Made by a program: the position numbers and the translations under genes. A stretch of DNA of 64,000 nucleotides, taken from assembly GCA_903858115.1 (NCBI GenBank), contig CAIOHR010000342.1, forward strand, positions 1 through 64,000, given 5' to 3'. This document shows, in pieces, positions 1 to 9,234 of the stretch (within the stretch, counting starts at the first letter, position 1; every line of letters begins with the position of its first letter). The DNA is from an uncultured Pirellula sp. (GTDB lineage: Bacteria > Planctomycetota > Planctomycetia > Pirellulales > Pirellulaceae). Under the pieces are notes generated by a model. That model had not been told where the DNA came from and ran no database searches. It saw only the letters and a program-made list of their open reading frames with translations.

Positions 1-628
1 CACTTCAAAGAGCCTTTGAACACCGGCGCTATGCCTCAAAAAATCCAAACATCACCTACCCAAGACACCAAACCAGAAAGGAATTCAAAATATTTTTGAA
101 TCAGCAATTGCCAAGGATTAAGACCGTCGCTGTCCTTTTGATGATTCTTTTGATGATTGCCCCACTTCTGGCTATTTTTCGACAACCATGAACTTCCTAG
201 CGCAGTGACGCCCAGTCGCATATCGACCAATCCAATCGAGATATTGGAACGGTGAAGTTCCGCCCAAAATCACTAACATTGCGGGCGAATGTTGATGTCT
301 TTTCGTTGGAGACCGTCCGTTCGCCCGCCTTGATGTGGATTCTAAACCTGGGGTTGCGCCGCTATCGCGTGCTTACCCCAGGCTAGTGAATGCCGTCCCT
401 TCAGGACTCTCGCGTCGCTTCGCGACCAAACTCAAAGATTCTCCACGCCTTCGCGACCAAATGTTCTTCTGGCAGGAAGTGCCAGGCAAGAATGGCACTT
501 CCTACTCAGACGGTTCGACGATATGGGGAGGTCCGCTAATTGGCTGGCGAAATTGCGTCACGGAGGTTACTTCGTAGCCGGAACCAAAGTCACCGTCTCT
601 GAACTTCCTTACTCCGTGGCCCGCTGCG
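1..628. other. gene-poor region with palindromes
   Basis: I see no convincing gene here. Two perfect inverted repeats stand out. One has 8-base arms CCTGGGGT/ACCCCAGG at 347-354 and 375-382. The other has 10-base arms GGAAGTGCCA/TGGCACTTCC at 475-484 and 493-502 with an 8-base loop. Between them the string TTCGCGACCAAA occurs twice, around 418-430 and 460-471. This looks like an intergenic repetitive element and not coding sequence. An 80-codon open frame at 335-577 crosses it but has no ribosome binding site or recognisable fold. Confidence 0.5.
347..502. repeat. palindromic intergenic element (two stem-loops)
   Basis: Two perfect stem-loops (arms 347-354/375-382 and 475-484/493-502) flank a short internal direct repeat. 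The layout resembles REP/BIME-like intergenic repeats. Whether other copies exist in the genome cannot be seen from this window. The stems could fold in RNA on either strand, but neither is followed by a T-run, so I do not call them terminators. Confidence 0.45.
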
Positions 629-1549
629 TTAGCCTTTGTTTGACTTCGCAACGATCTCCTTCAGGATAGCTCGCAAGCCGATTTGATAATTTCGAAATGC
701 AAAGTTCGAGAACTCGTTTTGCAATCGCTTCGCGCTCACTTGTTTGTTAGCCCCCGATCTGGATTTCCGTCCAGGTGGTGTGAGATGAGCGGGATCATTC
801 GGCACGAACACAGGTGTCGGCCATTGGCCCATCTGTGCGATGAAGTCGTAGTATTGTTGTCGTGTCGGCGGTACGCCATCGGACACCGAGTAAAGAGAGT
901 GCTGTGCAGGATTGTTGGCGAAGTGATCAATGGTTGATACCAAGTCATCGCGGTGAATCAAATTGAGATAGCTGTCGGGATCCATTTGCAGCGGAACGGA
1001 ATCTCGCACCGCTTGCCAGTTGGGCAAGCGTCCTGGTCCGTAGATTCCTGCTGGACGTAGCACAACGAGGTTTGTCGAATTGATCGACGCCCGACACCAC
1101 TCTTCACCGGCCCATGCGGCAATGGATCCTGGGCGAGTCGGCTCGACTGGCGAATCTTCATCGACCCAAAGAGAATCCGTTGGCGATCCGTAAACTCCCG
1201 TTGTGGATAGATAAATCCAATTCGCATTCTCGATTGGCAGTTTCGAATCCTTGAGATTCCGAAGTCCCAAAACATGCGTATCTGCTGGAGTAATTCCAGA
1301 TTGCTGAGCATGAGTTACCGCGACCAGCACCGTCTGAAAGTGGGCTGAGATAGCAAGGATCGATCTTGACGTTGCTTCGTCGAGAGGCACAAGCCAATCC
1401 CACAGTAGAGGCAAGATTCCAGCTTCTCGCATGGACACCGCCTTGTCCGGTGAGCGGGTCACCGCTACCACGCGGTCACCGCGGGAAACCCAACGATGAG
1501 CGACCTCAAGTCCGATGTATCCGCTTCCTAAAATTAGCCGATCCGCCAT
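629..1549 (-). CDS. NAD(P)-dependent epimerase/dehydratase (extended SDR-like)
   Basis: This is a 306-residue protein. The N-terminal nucleotide-binding motif LGSGYIGLEVA gives the glycine-rich Rossmann loop. STTGVYGS in the middle and LRPAGIYGPGR further on are typical of extended short-chain dehydrogenases of the sugar epimerase and YeeZ type. The usual YxxxK catalytic pair is not obvious, as in YeeZ-like members, so the substrate and even the enzymatic activity are uncertain. The ATG at 1549 directly precedes the Rossmann strand, which fits a cytoplasmic enzyme. It is transcribed away from the protease gene at 1742. No operon partner is apparent. Confidence 0.8.
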   Translation of the reverse strand: MADRLILGSGYIGLEVAHRWVSRGDRVVAVTRSPDKAVSMREAGILPLLWDWLVPLDEATSRSILAISAHFQTVLVAVTHAQQSGITPADTHVLGLRNLKDSKLPIENANWIYLSTTGVYGSPTDSLWVDEDSPVEPTRPGSIAAWAGEEWCRASINSTNLVVLRPAGIYGPGRLPNWQAVRDSVPLQMDPDSYLNLIHRDDLVSTIDHFANNPAQHSLYSVSDGVPPTRQQYYDFIAQMGQWPTPVFVPNDPAHLTPPGRKSRSGANKQVSAKRLQNEFSNFAFRNYQIGLRAILKEIVAKSNKG

Positions 1550-1741
1550 GTTTTCCCTTCCGTCATGAACTGCTCAGCCCTCATAACCAGTCCTGATATA
1601 CGGTACCGGACCATAAGATTTGGATTTTTATTAAAGAGAGTGGGTTTCATTTTGACTTCAGTTAGCGAATAATCGAATCCGCACCGGTTTGACGGGTTTG
1701 TAAGCGTTTTTCCGTTTCGTCCACGAATCGCGGAGTTCCGA

Positions 1742-2959
1742 GTGAGTCAAATGCCATTCGCGCAGTTTAGCAATCAAATAGTCTGCCACGATAGACATCG
1801 ATCGAATAATCGCCAAGGTTACTCAGTAACCGCGGGATTGCCATTCGCAGCGAGCCTTCTATTTCTGGTGGTTGCGTCGCCTCTGTTTGCTCAAGAGAAG
1901 TCTCTGTTTGCTCAAGAGAATTCTCAAGCGCAGGGCGTACAAAGATCTTCTTTAAAGCCATCGGTTGCAAAATACTTTTCAACGCAACTGGATTCCCCGA
2001 CAGCGGTCACCAAGGTGCCGTTGGATCCGCAGATCGAACGAATTGCGCGCGGCCTTGAGCCAAAAACAAAACAGGACTTGATTGCTCTTCAGCGTCAACA
2101 AGCGGAGGTAGCGAAAAAGCTTCCGACGGTCACCGTCAATTTGCAGCACGGAAACACGCAGGGGAGTGGCGTGATTATCAGTGGGGATGGTTACATCCTG
2201 ACGGCAGCTCACGTTGCTGGGAAGCCGAACCAAAAGATTAATATCATCTTGCACGACGGAACCCGTATCGAAGGAGTTTCGCGAGGCATGAATCGTGATG
2301 CGGATGCGGGGTTGGTCTTGATTACGAACCCAGTGCGATCACAGGACGATCCATGGCCTCACGCTTGTTTAGGTAGTTCGTCTGAGCTTAGGAATGGTGA
2401 GTGGGTGATCGCAGTCGGCCATCCAGGAGGATGGCAATCCGACCGGCCGGCTGTAGTGCGGGTAGGGCGGCTTATCAATCAAATGAAAGAGACCTTGATC
2501 ACGGATTGCGCGTTGATCGGTGGAGACAGTGGCGGTCCCCTGTTTAATCTGGAAGGTAAGCTCGTAGGGATTCACAGTCGAATCGGTGTGGATGTCGAAG
2601 AGAATATGCATGTTCCTTTGGACGAGTTCTATAAGTCGCATGATCGATTGTTAGAGGCCAAGGCGTGGGGTTCTTTACCTGGGTTCAAACCTTACATTGG
2701 CGTCGGAGGTGCGACAGAGGCTCAGAGTTCAGGCCGCTGCTTGATTGACTCTGTTTCCTCGGGTGGGCCGGCGGAAAAAGCGGGATTGCAGAAGGGTGAC
2801 GTCATTCTCCGGTTTGATGGACAGAGGATCAACACGTTTCAGGAACTGAAGGATGCTGTCGAGTCGATGGTCCCAGGTGATTCAGTCTTTGTGGAAATCG
2901 AAAGGGAAACCAATCGAATTTCGGTGAGATTAGTGATTGGTTCACGCGATCCTCGCTAA
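1742..2959 (+). CDS. HtrA/Deg-type serine protease with one PDZ domain
   Basis: This 405-residue exported protease begins at a GTG. A hydrophobic export segment lies around residues 31-50 and ends near PLFAQ. The trypsin-like domain keeps the full triad: His157 in TAAHVAG, Asp188 in DADAGLVLI and Ser263 in GGDSGGPLF. One PDZ domain follows at about residues 310-400 (GGPAEKAGLQKGDVI). HtrA proteases degrade or refold damaged envelope proteins. Just after the signal region an eight-residue stretch, EKSLFAQE/ENS, is partly duplicated. The next gene encodes a degenerate paralogue on the same strand, so the two may work as a pair. The exact start is uncertain because a GTG is used and the hydrophobic segment is set well inside. 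Confidence 0.85.
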   Translation: MSQMPFAQFSNQIVCHDRHRSNNRQGYSVTAGLPFAASLLFLVVASPLFAQEKSLFAQENSQAQGVQRSSLKPSVAKYFSTQLDSPTAVTKVPLDPQIERIARGLEPKTKQDLIALQRQQAEVAKKLPTVTVNLQHGNTQGSGVIISGDGYILTAAHVAGKPNQKINIILHDGTRIEGVSRGMNRDADAGLVLITNPVRSQDDPWPHACLGSSSELRNGEWVIAVGHPGGWQSDRPAVVRVGRLINQMKETLITDCALIGGDSGGPLFNLEGKLVGIHSRIGVDVEENMHVPLDEFYKSHDRLLEAKAWGSLPGFKPYIGVGGATEAQSSGRCLIDSVSSGGPAEKAGLQKGDVILRFDGQRINTFQELKDAVESMVPGDSVFVEIERETNRISVRLVIGSRDPR

Positions 2960-3079
2960 CGATTTTCCCTTATCAAGCCTGAGCAAACGGACTTAATTTT
3001 CTGTAAAATCGACACCAGTGCGCTTATACTGGATGTCTGATTCGGAACTCGGATTCGAAAGAAAGTGTGGGAAGATTTC

Positions 3080-4375
3080 ATGAAGAGAATGGTGCAACGC
3101 AGTACAGGTGTGTTTTTGTTGACATCGCTTGCATCATTTTGTGTGTGGGATCTCGCGAAAGAAACTGGGGTAAAGTTTGATGCCCCACCGATCGCACAGA
3201 GAGACTCCTACGTTGACGATTCTGACGGTTCCTTGTCCGTTTTCGTTCAGCAAGGGAGAAGCGGATCGGGCCGTGAATTCCAAAACTTGAACGATCGAGG
3301 AGCTCACCAACGTACCCATTACCAGACCCTGCGTGCTTTTCGCGAATCGATTGGCGACACATGGAAATCCACCGTTCAGATTTTGGTCCGCAATCGTCAA
3401 GTGGCATTGGGTGCAGTCGTTCATCCTGATGGATGGATTGTTTCAAAATCCTCGGAAGTGCCCGATCAGTTTGATGTCAAGCTCGCAGACGGAACAAAGG
3501 CGGTTGGCGCGGTGCGAATCCGTAGAACAGACATGGATCTCGCTTTAATCAAAATAGAACGGGATGGATTGCTGCCTATCGAGCTAAAGGCAAATCGAGA
3601 AGTTCCGATTGGAGGTTGGCTGATCAGTACCGACATTCGCCCGAGCGCATTGAGCATTGGAGTTGTCGGTGTCGCTAATCGAAATGTTCGCCCAGAAAAA
3701 CCTGTCCTCGGTGTGCGTCTGGAGCTGACGCCAGATCGAACTCAGGGAGCTATGGTCGCAAGCATCGTCGATGGTGGTGGTGCAGATCGCGCGGGGATAG
3801 AGATCGGTGACATCATTCAAACAGTCGATGGAAAGTCATACTCGAAACGAGATGATGTTCTTGATAAGCTTCGATCGCTTCAAGCGGGGCAATTCGTTGA
3901 ACTTGGAATTCTACGTGACGAGCGTCCTATCAAGATCACGGCTCAAATGATGGACTTAGCAAACTCGCTATTCGATAGCACGGAGATGGAAGTAAACGGC
4001 CACATCAGTGCTCGAGCCACCGGATTTCAGAACGTCATACAACACGATACCGTCCTCCAACCCTACCAATGCGGCGGACCTATCGTCGACGTGGAAGGTA
4101 ACGTGGTCGGACTCAATATCGCCAGGAATGGTAGAGTCGCCAGTCTTGCGTTTCACTCTCGCTCGCTCGAACCAACCATCCGCGATATGCTAAGCTCTGC
4201 CGGCGGGCCGACGATTGCACAAAGCGTGGGTTCAGTGATCCAAGCCAGCGCGAACGAGCCTATCGCGTCGAGTGTTTCGATCTCTTCCAATAGCAATGTA
4301 TTGCCAGCATCTGTTCCAACATCGATACAGGTCGAAGCCCTGAAGCCGGAAATCAAACTCCCGGTTCCCAAATAG
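3080..4375 (+). CDS. degenerate HtrA-like PDZ protein (catalytic His and Ser lost)
   Basis: This is a 431-residue exported protein read from the ATG at 3080; an upstream GTG at 3065 is less likely. The signal peptide covers about residues 1-25. The trypsin-like domain aligns with HtrA: GWIVSKSSEV sits where GYILTAAHVA lies in its neighbour, so the catalytic His is Ser125. The Asp motif DMDLALIKI is kept. The GDSGGP motif has become YQCGGP, with Cys331 in place of Ser. A PDZ domain lies between the Asp and Cys regions (GGADRAGIEIGDII), so the order differs from a standard HtrA. Proteolysis is therefore unlikely. A scaffold or regulatory role beside the intact upstream protease is inference. 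Confidence 0.75.
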   Translation: MKRMVQRSTGVFLLTSLASFCVWDLAKETGVKFDAPPIAQRDSYVDDSDGSLSVFVQQGRSGSGREFQNLNDRGAHQRTHYQTLRAFRESIGDTWKSTVQILVRNRQVALGAVVHPDGWIVSKSSEVPDQFDVKLADGTKAVGAVRIRRTDMDLALIKIERDGLLPIELKANREVPIGGWLISTDIRPSALSIGVVGVANRNVRPEKPVLGVRLELTPDRTQGAMVASIVDGGGADRAGIEIGDIIQTVDGKSYSKRDDVLDKLRSLQAGQFVELGILRDERPIKITAQMMDLANSLFDSTEMEVNGHISARATGFQNVIQHDTVLQPYQCGGPIVDVEGNVVGLNIARNGRVASLAFHSRSLEPTIRDMLSSAGGPTIAQSVGSVIQASANEPIASSVSISSNSNVLPASVPTSIQVEALKPEIKLPVPK

Positions 4376-4458
4376 ACACGAACATGAAAGTCGCTGGTTG
4401 GATCTTGCGACTTCGTTGGATAGCCTGTTTTGCTTTTGCGCTTTCCTCGTGCTACTGA

Positions 4459-4488
4459 GTTGGATTCTACCGCGTTGGATTCTACCGC
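4459..4488. repeat. 15-bp tandem direct repeat (2 copies)
   Basis: The 15-mer GTTGGATTCTACCGC is present twice head to tail in the spacer between the degenerate HtrA gene and the DUF1570 gene. No function is evident; a slippage duplication is the simplest explanation. Confidence 0.8.
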
Positions 4489-4578
4489 TCTCTACTTCGC
4501 CTTATTTCCCGCGGCCTTGTATACGGCCCTTTGAAGGCTGAGCAAATCCAGCTGCCTTTTGGTATTCTAGGGTTCATA

Positions 4579-6090
4579 ATGAACCTTCCTTCTCCCACTC
4601 TATTGATGTCTGCTATGCTTCACTTCGCGCCGAACCCATTACAGGTCGCTTGCTATCTGCTCTTGACCAGTGGCGTCTTGAACCCTCCGCTTCGTTGTTG
4701 CGGGGACTTTGTAGTTTACAGTTTACCGGGTACAAAGTCAGCAATCGTCCTAGAGGGGAAGACCAAGATACACGCGGGACAACTCGTCGAGTTTACCTAT
4801 CCTGGTTTTGCATCGGTGACGATGAGCTTGGAGGATGCTTATATTGTCAAGGCTCCAAGCCGGCAGGAGGAATTTAGGCGACTGTTCCAGCATGCGACCA
4901 AATCGGGGCGTGTGGAGGATTACGTGGAAGCTGCTCGCCAGGCATTGCAACGAGGTATGCTTAAAGAGTTCTATGAGTGTTGTAGTGCCGCTTACCAAGC
5001 GAACCCGAATCATGAGAGGTTACAGCGACTTGTACAAGCGCGAAAGAACATCAAGAAACCACTGAGTGATCACACGCGTGTCGAGACTCAGCTTCGAGAT
5101 GCGACCAACTTGAAGAACATGAAAGTCGCGACGAGCCACCACTACGTCATGTTGCATGATACCAGCGATATCAAGGGTGGGAGAAAACGACAGACGCGTG
5201 CTGAGGCACGACTGGAATTGCTGGAGCTTGTTTACGAATCCTATTTCATGAAGTTCGCGTTCGATGGCGTTTTACTAGAACCACCTGCGGAACCGATGAT
5301 GGTTTTGCTATTTGCTGATGAAGTAACTTATCTTCGATATGCAACCATGCTTGATCCCAAGCTTAAGATGGCATCCGGATTCTGGTCTCCCAACGACAAT
5401 ATCAGTGTCTTTTTTGATCAGGGGACGACAGAGGAGATGAAAATTCTAACTGAGGTTTCGAAGAGTTTACAAAAGACCAAGACGCAGTTGAGAGGTACCG
5501 TTGTTTCAAAAGATATCGCCCATCTGGCAAACTCCTTTGACCTATTGATCAAGATTGCCAAAGAAGAGTCTGATACAGAAGTCGTTTCGCATGAAGCGAC
5601 GCACCAGTTGGCAGGAAACACGGGGCTGATGCCGCGAGGTAAGCTTGGGTTGACATGGGCGCATGAGGGGCTCGCATCCTATTTTGAAACTCCAGCAGGG
5701 GCGGGATGGGGGGGAGTCGGAGCGGTCAATGCTACCCGGTTGAGTAGCTACCGCCGTGTGGCCAGAGACTCCGAGCGGGCGAGTCTGGAATTGTTAGTGT
5801 CAGACATGCTTTTTGATGTAGCTCGAGGCCAAGCGGAGGTTGTGGATGCTTATGGCAATGCTTGGGCGCTCACTCATTTTCTCATGGAAAACCACTTTGA
5901 AAAACTGGTAGACTATTACCGCCGCTGCTCCGAAGTAGAAGAGGATGCGGACGGGAAGATCCTGCGCTCCACTCTCGTCGACATTTTCAAAGAGGTCTTT
6001 GGAGACATGCGTCTTCTCGAAAGAGATTTTCATGGTTACATGGCAACGCTCAAGCCGGATATCGAGCGCATGCGTGACGCCATGAAATAG
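4579..6090 (+). CDS. DUF1570-like zinc metallopeptidase
   Basis: This 503-residue protein is read from the ATG at 4579; an in-frame TTG lies 16 codons upstream. The N-terminus is hydrophobic and suggests export. The C-terminal half carries the gluzincin signature: HEATH with His338, Glu339 and His342, then a third ligand Glu363 in WAHEGLASYFE. This spacing and the AGNTGLMPRG stretch between are as expected for DUF1570 proteins, which are common in planctomycetes. The N-terminal part (about 60-170) has helical, TPR-like character (YVEAARQALQRGMLKEFYECCSAAY split over two helices). The substrate is unknown. It precedes the NHL protein gene by 33 bases on the same strand, so co-transcription is likely. 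Confidence 0.75.
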   Translation: MNLPSPTLLMSAMLHFAPNPLQVACYLLLTSGVLNPPLRCCGDFVVYSLPGTKSAIVLEGKTKIHAGQLVEFTYPGFASVTMSLEDAYIVKAPSRQEEFRRLFQHATKSGRVEDYVEAARQALQRGMLKEFYECCSAAYQANPNHERLQRLVQARKNIKKPLSDHTRVETQLRDATNLKNMKVATSHHYVMLHDTSDIKGGRKRQTRAEARLELLELVYESYFMKFAFDGVLLEPPAEPMMVLLFADEVTYLRYATMLDPKLKMASGFWSPNDNISVFFDQGTTEEMKILTEVSKSLQKTKTQLRGTVVSKDIAHLANSFDLLIKIAKEESDTEVVSHEATHQLAGNTGLMPRGKLGLTWAHEGLASYFETPAGAGWGGVGAVNATRLSSYRRVARDSERASLELLVSDMLFDVARGQAEVVDAYGNAWALTHFLMENHFEKLVDYYRRCSEVEEDADGKILRSTLVDIFKEVFGDMRLLERDFHGYMATLKPDIERMRDAMK

Positions 6091-6123
6091 TGATTCATTC
6101 CTCACCAAGCAAAAGGCTCATTC

Positions 6124-8274
6124 ATGCATCGAATCGTCATGCATAGCGTCGCAATACTTGTTCTTTGCTGCAACCTATTCTCGGATACAACAACTGCATG
6201 GTTGCTAACTGCATCCTGTGCGAACGAAATCTGGACAATCGAAACCTTCGCAGGAACAGGAGTTCAAGGTTTCGAGGGAGACGGCGGACCTGCAAAGAAA
6301 GCGATGTTGGATAATCCGTTTGGCGTGATACGAGGTCCGGACGGTGCCATCTGGTTTTGCGAGTATACCGGACAGCGAATCCGGCGAATCGACGCGAATG
6401 GAATGATTACGACCATCGCAGGCAACGGAAAAAAAGGTTTCACAGGCGATGGGGGGCCAGCCATCGAGGCCACGTTCAATTTGCCCCACGAGATACGCTT
6501 TGACAAAGCTGGCGATCTCTTTGTCGTCGACATGATGAACCACGTCGTCCGCAAAATCGAGATGAAGACAGGCGTGATTCGAACGGTAGCTGGAACTGGG
6601 CAAAGTGGATTCAGCGGTGACGGCGATTTAGCGACCAAAGCGCAGCTCAAGCAACCGCACAGCATTCAGTTCGGACCTGAGGGAGACTTATGGATTTGCG
6701 ACATTGGGAACCATGTAATTCGACGTGTTCATACTCCAACAGGGGTCATCTCCACGTTTGCGGGAACCGGCATCCCAGGAGCCACGCCCGATGGATCGGC
6801 TATCGCCGGTACACCTCTCAAAGGCCCTCGATCCATGGACTTTGATCGCGATGGAAATCTCTGGCTCGCGACACGCGAAGGCAATCAGTTGTTTCGCTTT
6901 GACATAAAGAATCAGTATATCTCTCACTTAGCAGGAACGGGTGGGAAAGGCTTTTCCAGCAAGAATGGTCCGGCCAAACAGTTGACACTGAACGGCCCGA
7001 AAGGTGTAGCTGTGGATAAGGAGGGTAACGCTTGGCTAGTCGATTCCGAAAGCAGTACTATATGGAGATACCGCTCTGACACAGGGATGTTGGAACGGAT
7101 GGCGGGAACCGGTGAGAAGGGAGATGGCCCAGACGGCGACCCACTTGACTGTCGATTGGCTCGCCCGCATGGGATCTTCGTAGACGCCGATGGTTCTGTT
7201 TTTATCGGGGATAGCGAATCGCATCGAATCCGGGTACTTCGAAGGCATCGTACGACAAAAGAGCGTTACCGAGTACAGTTGGTCGCAGGGGGGGAGCGTG
7301 ATCAAGTCAATATACCAGCCGCGCAATCCCGCCTCAGGGAGCCATTTGGAACGAGTTTTGATGGAGAGGGATCGCTCTGGATCGTAGAGATGGCATCGGG
7401 GAATCGACTGTTAAAAATCGATTCGAACGGAAACTTGCAGCACATGGCAGGTCAAAATAAAGCAGGTTTTTCCGGCGACCATGGCAATGGATTGTCAGCG
7501 CAATTCAATGGTCCTCACAATATTGCGATGCATCCCCAAGGCATGATTCTCATTGCCGACACTTGGAATGGGAGAATCAGGCAGTTTGATCCGATTCGAA
7601 ATCTCGTCAGCAGTTTGGCAGGTTACGAAGTCAGCCTGGAGTCCGCGAAGAAATCTGGACCTTATTGCGTTACCGTCAGTTTTGACGGGAGGGAGGTCTT
7701 CGTTGCCGATTTGCTAAGAGTTTTCGCCGTAGATCTAGAAACACATACGATTCGAAATGTAGCCGGCAATGGAGAAAAGGGCGTTCCAAAAGATGGCGCC
7801 ATGGCTGTTGCTTCTCCTCTCGTGGATCCGCGTGCCGCTGCCCCTGATCGGTTAGGCAATGTGTATATTCTCGAGCGGAATGGTCATGCGCTTCGGGTGG
7901 TTGAACCTACAGGCAAAATTCGTACGGTGGTTAACGCTTTAGGCAAGAAGGGAAACAGTGGTGACGGAGGCCCAGCGTTGGCTGCAACGATGAATGGACC
8001 AAAGCATTTAGCAATCGACACATGGAATCGAGTCGTGATTGCAGATGCGGAGAATCATTTGGTGCGGCGCTACGATCCTGCCACTGGCGTTATCGAGCGA
8101 ATCGCGGGGACGGGAGAAAAAGGTGCGTCTGGAATTGGGAAATCGTCCTGGGAATGCCAACTGGCGCGTCCTCACGGAGTCGCTTTTCATCCGACAACCG
8201 GCGAACTCTACATTACAGACAGCTACAACGACCGAATTCTTCGTTTGGTGTCTGATAAAGAATTTACGCCATAA
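6124..8274 (+). CDS. NHL-repeat beta-propeller protein
   Basis: This 716-residue protein has an N-terminal export signal (about residues 1-32). Most of the rest consists of NHL repeats: the strings AGTGxxGFxGDGGPA and DxxNHVVRKI recur through the protein, roughly every 55-60 residues, with about ten units visible. This predicts two six-bladed propellers or a larger one. NHL propellers bind proteins or other ligands. Enzymatic activity cannot be inferred, although some planctomycete members are annotated as putative SMP-30-like lactonases. It follows the DUF1570 gene closely. Repeats differ enough at the DNA level that they do not look recently duplicated. Confidence 0.85.
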   Translation: MHRIVMHSVAILVLCCNLFSDTTTAWLLTASCANEIWTIETFAGTGVQGFEGDGGPAKKAMLDNPFGVIRGPDGAIWFCEYTGQRIRRIDANGMITTIAGNGKKGFTGDGGPAIEATFNLPHEIRFDKAGDLFVVDMMNHVVRKIEMKTGVIRTVAGTGQSGFSGDGDLATKAQLKQPHSIQFGPEGDLWICDIGNHVIRRVHTPTGVISTFAGTGIPGATPDGSAIAGTPLKGPRSMDFDRDGNLWLATREGNQLFRFDIKNQYISHLAGTGGKGFSSKNGPAKQLTLNGPKGVAVDKEGNAWLVDSESSTIWRYRSDTGMLERMAGTGEKGDGPDGDPLDCRLARPHGIFVDADGSVFIGDSESHRIRVLRRHRTTKERYRVQLVAGGERDQVNIPAAQSRLREPFGTSFDGEGSLWIVEMASGNRLLKIDSNGNLQHMAGQNKAGFSGDHGNGLSAQFNGPHNIAMHPQGMILIADTWNGRIRQFDPIRNLVSSLAGYEVSLESAKKSGPYCVTVSFDGREVFVADLLRVFAVDLETHTIRNVAGNGEKGVPKDGAMAVASPLVDPRAAAPDRLGNVYILERNGHALRVVEPTGKIRTVVNALGKKGNSGDGGPALAATMNGPKHLAIDTWNRVVIADAENHLVRRYDPATGVIERIAGTGEKGASGIGKSSWECQLARPHGVAFHPTTGELYITDSYNDRILRLVSDKEFTP

Positions 8275-8374
8275 AAATTGCACATTGGCAGCCTTGGGTT
8301 TATTGCGATCGTTGAATGCTTCGTTTAATCTAAGGCTTGATGTGTTTTTTCCTTACACTTGACAGGTCATTGCC

Positions 8375-8734
8375 ATGGGAACTCAGCGCCGAATCAACCT
8401 CACCGAAACAGGTGGAATTACTGTGGTTCGTTTCGTCGATAAAAAGATTGTAGACTCCGGTAGCATTGAAGCGCTAGGTGAGGAACTGAATGCGTTGGTA
8501 ACGGTCGAGAAGCGAAACATGATTCTTCTCAACTTTGACGGAGTAGATTTCATGTCCAGTGCAGCCCTCAATAAACTGATATCTCTCAATACCAAAGTCA
8601 AAGGGGCTGCAGGCCGACTTAAGCTTTGTTGCCTCAAGGCTGAAATCAAGGAAGTCTTCACGATCACAAAACTGGATAGAATCTTTGATATTCGAAAAAC
8701 CGAAGCCGAAGCCATTGAAGCGTTCAAACTTTAG
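8375..8734 (+). CDS. STAS-domain anti-sigma factor antagonist
   Basis: This is a 119-residue single-domain STAS protein of the SpoIIAA/RsbV type. The diagnostic loop FDGVDFMSSAALNKL contains the serine that the partner kinase phosphorylates in this family. The length is normal. An HATPase gene of the RsbW type follows 43 bases downstream. The two thus form a partner-switching pair in which the unphosphorylated antagonist binds the kinase and frees its sigma factor or other target. No sigma factor or PP2C phosphatase gene is adjacent, so the output is unknown. Confidence 0.88.
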   Translation: MGTQRRINLTETGGITVVRFVDKKIVDSGSIEALGEELNALVTVEKRNMILLNFDGVDFMSSAALNKLISLNTKVKGAAGRLKLCCLKAEIKEVFTITKLDRIFDIRKTEAEAIEAFKL

Positions 8735-8777
8735 AAACCACACACTGATTTCATTGTTTTGATTCGCAGGAGGCATT

Positions 8778-9224
8778 ATGCCAACAGTTGAAAAAGGCTG
8801 GAGCTATAACAAAACGATACCAAGCGATTTGGATGTTGCTCACGCCACGATTGACGAACTGATGCGAGCGTTGGAGGCCGCAGCATGGCCTGGAAGCGAT
8901 ATGTTCCGTATTCAAATGGCGATTGAGGAAGCGGTCGTCAACGCAATCGAACACGGAAATAAACGGGATGTCTCGAAATCTGTCCACATCGTTTTCCATG
9001 TTGATGCGGAACGAACCACCATGCAGATCTCCGACCAAGGGGCAGGTTTCGATCACCGAAATGTTGCCGACCCAACCGAAGAAGAACGACTGGATCAGCC
9101 GCGGGGCCGAGGAGTCATGCTGATGCGTGAATTGATGACCGAGGCGAATTTTAACGATTCGGGAAATTCGGTCACAATGATCAAGGTTCGAAGTCAAGAA
9201 GTTCCTGAACCCTCGGAAGGATAG
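8778..9224 (+). CDS. anti-sigma regulatory factor, RsbW-like serine kinase
   Basis: This is a 148-residue GHKL-type ATPase. The N-box is EEAVVNAIEHGNK, and the G-boxes are DQGAGFD and RGRGVMLMRELM. These are the ATP-binding elements of RsbW/SpoIIAB kinases. A strong ribosome binding site (AGGAGG) lies 5-6 bases before the ATG. It sits between the STAS antagonist and a GNAT gene, with only 10 bases to the latter, so the three probably form one operon. The target of the kinase is not visible here. Confidence 0.88.
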   Translation: MPTVEKGWSYNKTIPSDLDVAHATIDELMRALEAAAWPGSDMFRIQMAIEEAVVNAIEHGNKRDVSKSVHIVFHVDAERTTMQISDQGAGFDHRNVADPTEEERLDQPRGRGVMLMRELMTEANFNDSGNSVTMIKVRSQEVPEPSEG

Positions 9225-9234
9225 TTTCCACGAA

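Noticed and set aside
36..230. 64-codon open frame on the minus strand
   Set aside because: Low-complexity composition and no start signal or neighbour; not supportable as a gene.
335..577. 80-codon open frame over the palindromic segment
   Set aside because: No ribosome binding site, no fold-like pattern, and it runs through strong stem-loops; more likely repeat DNA than gene.
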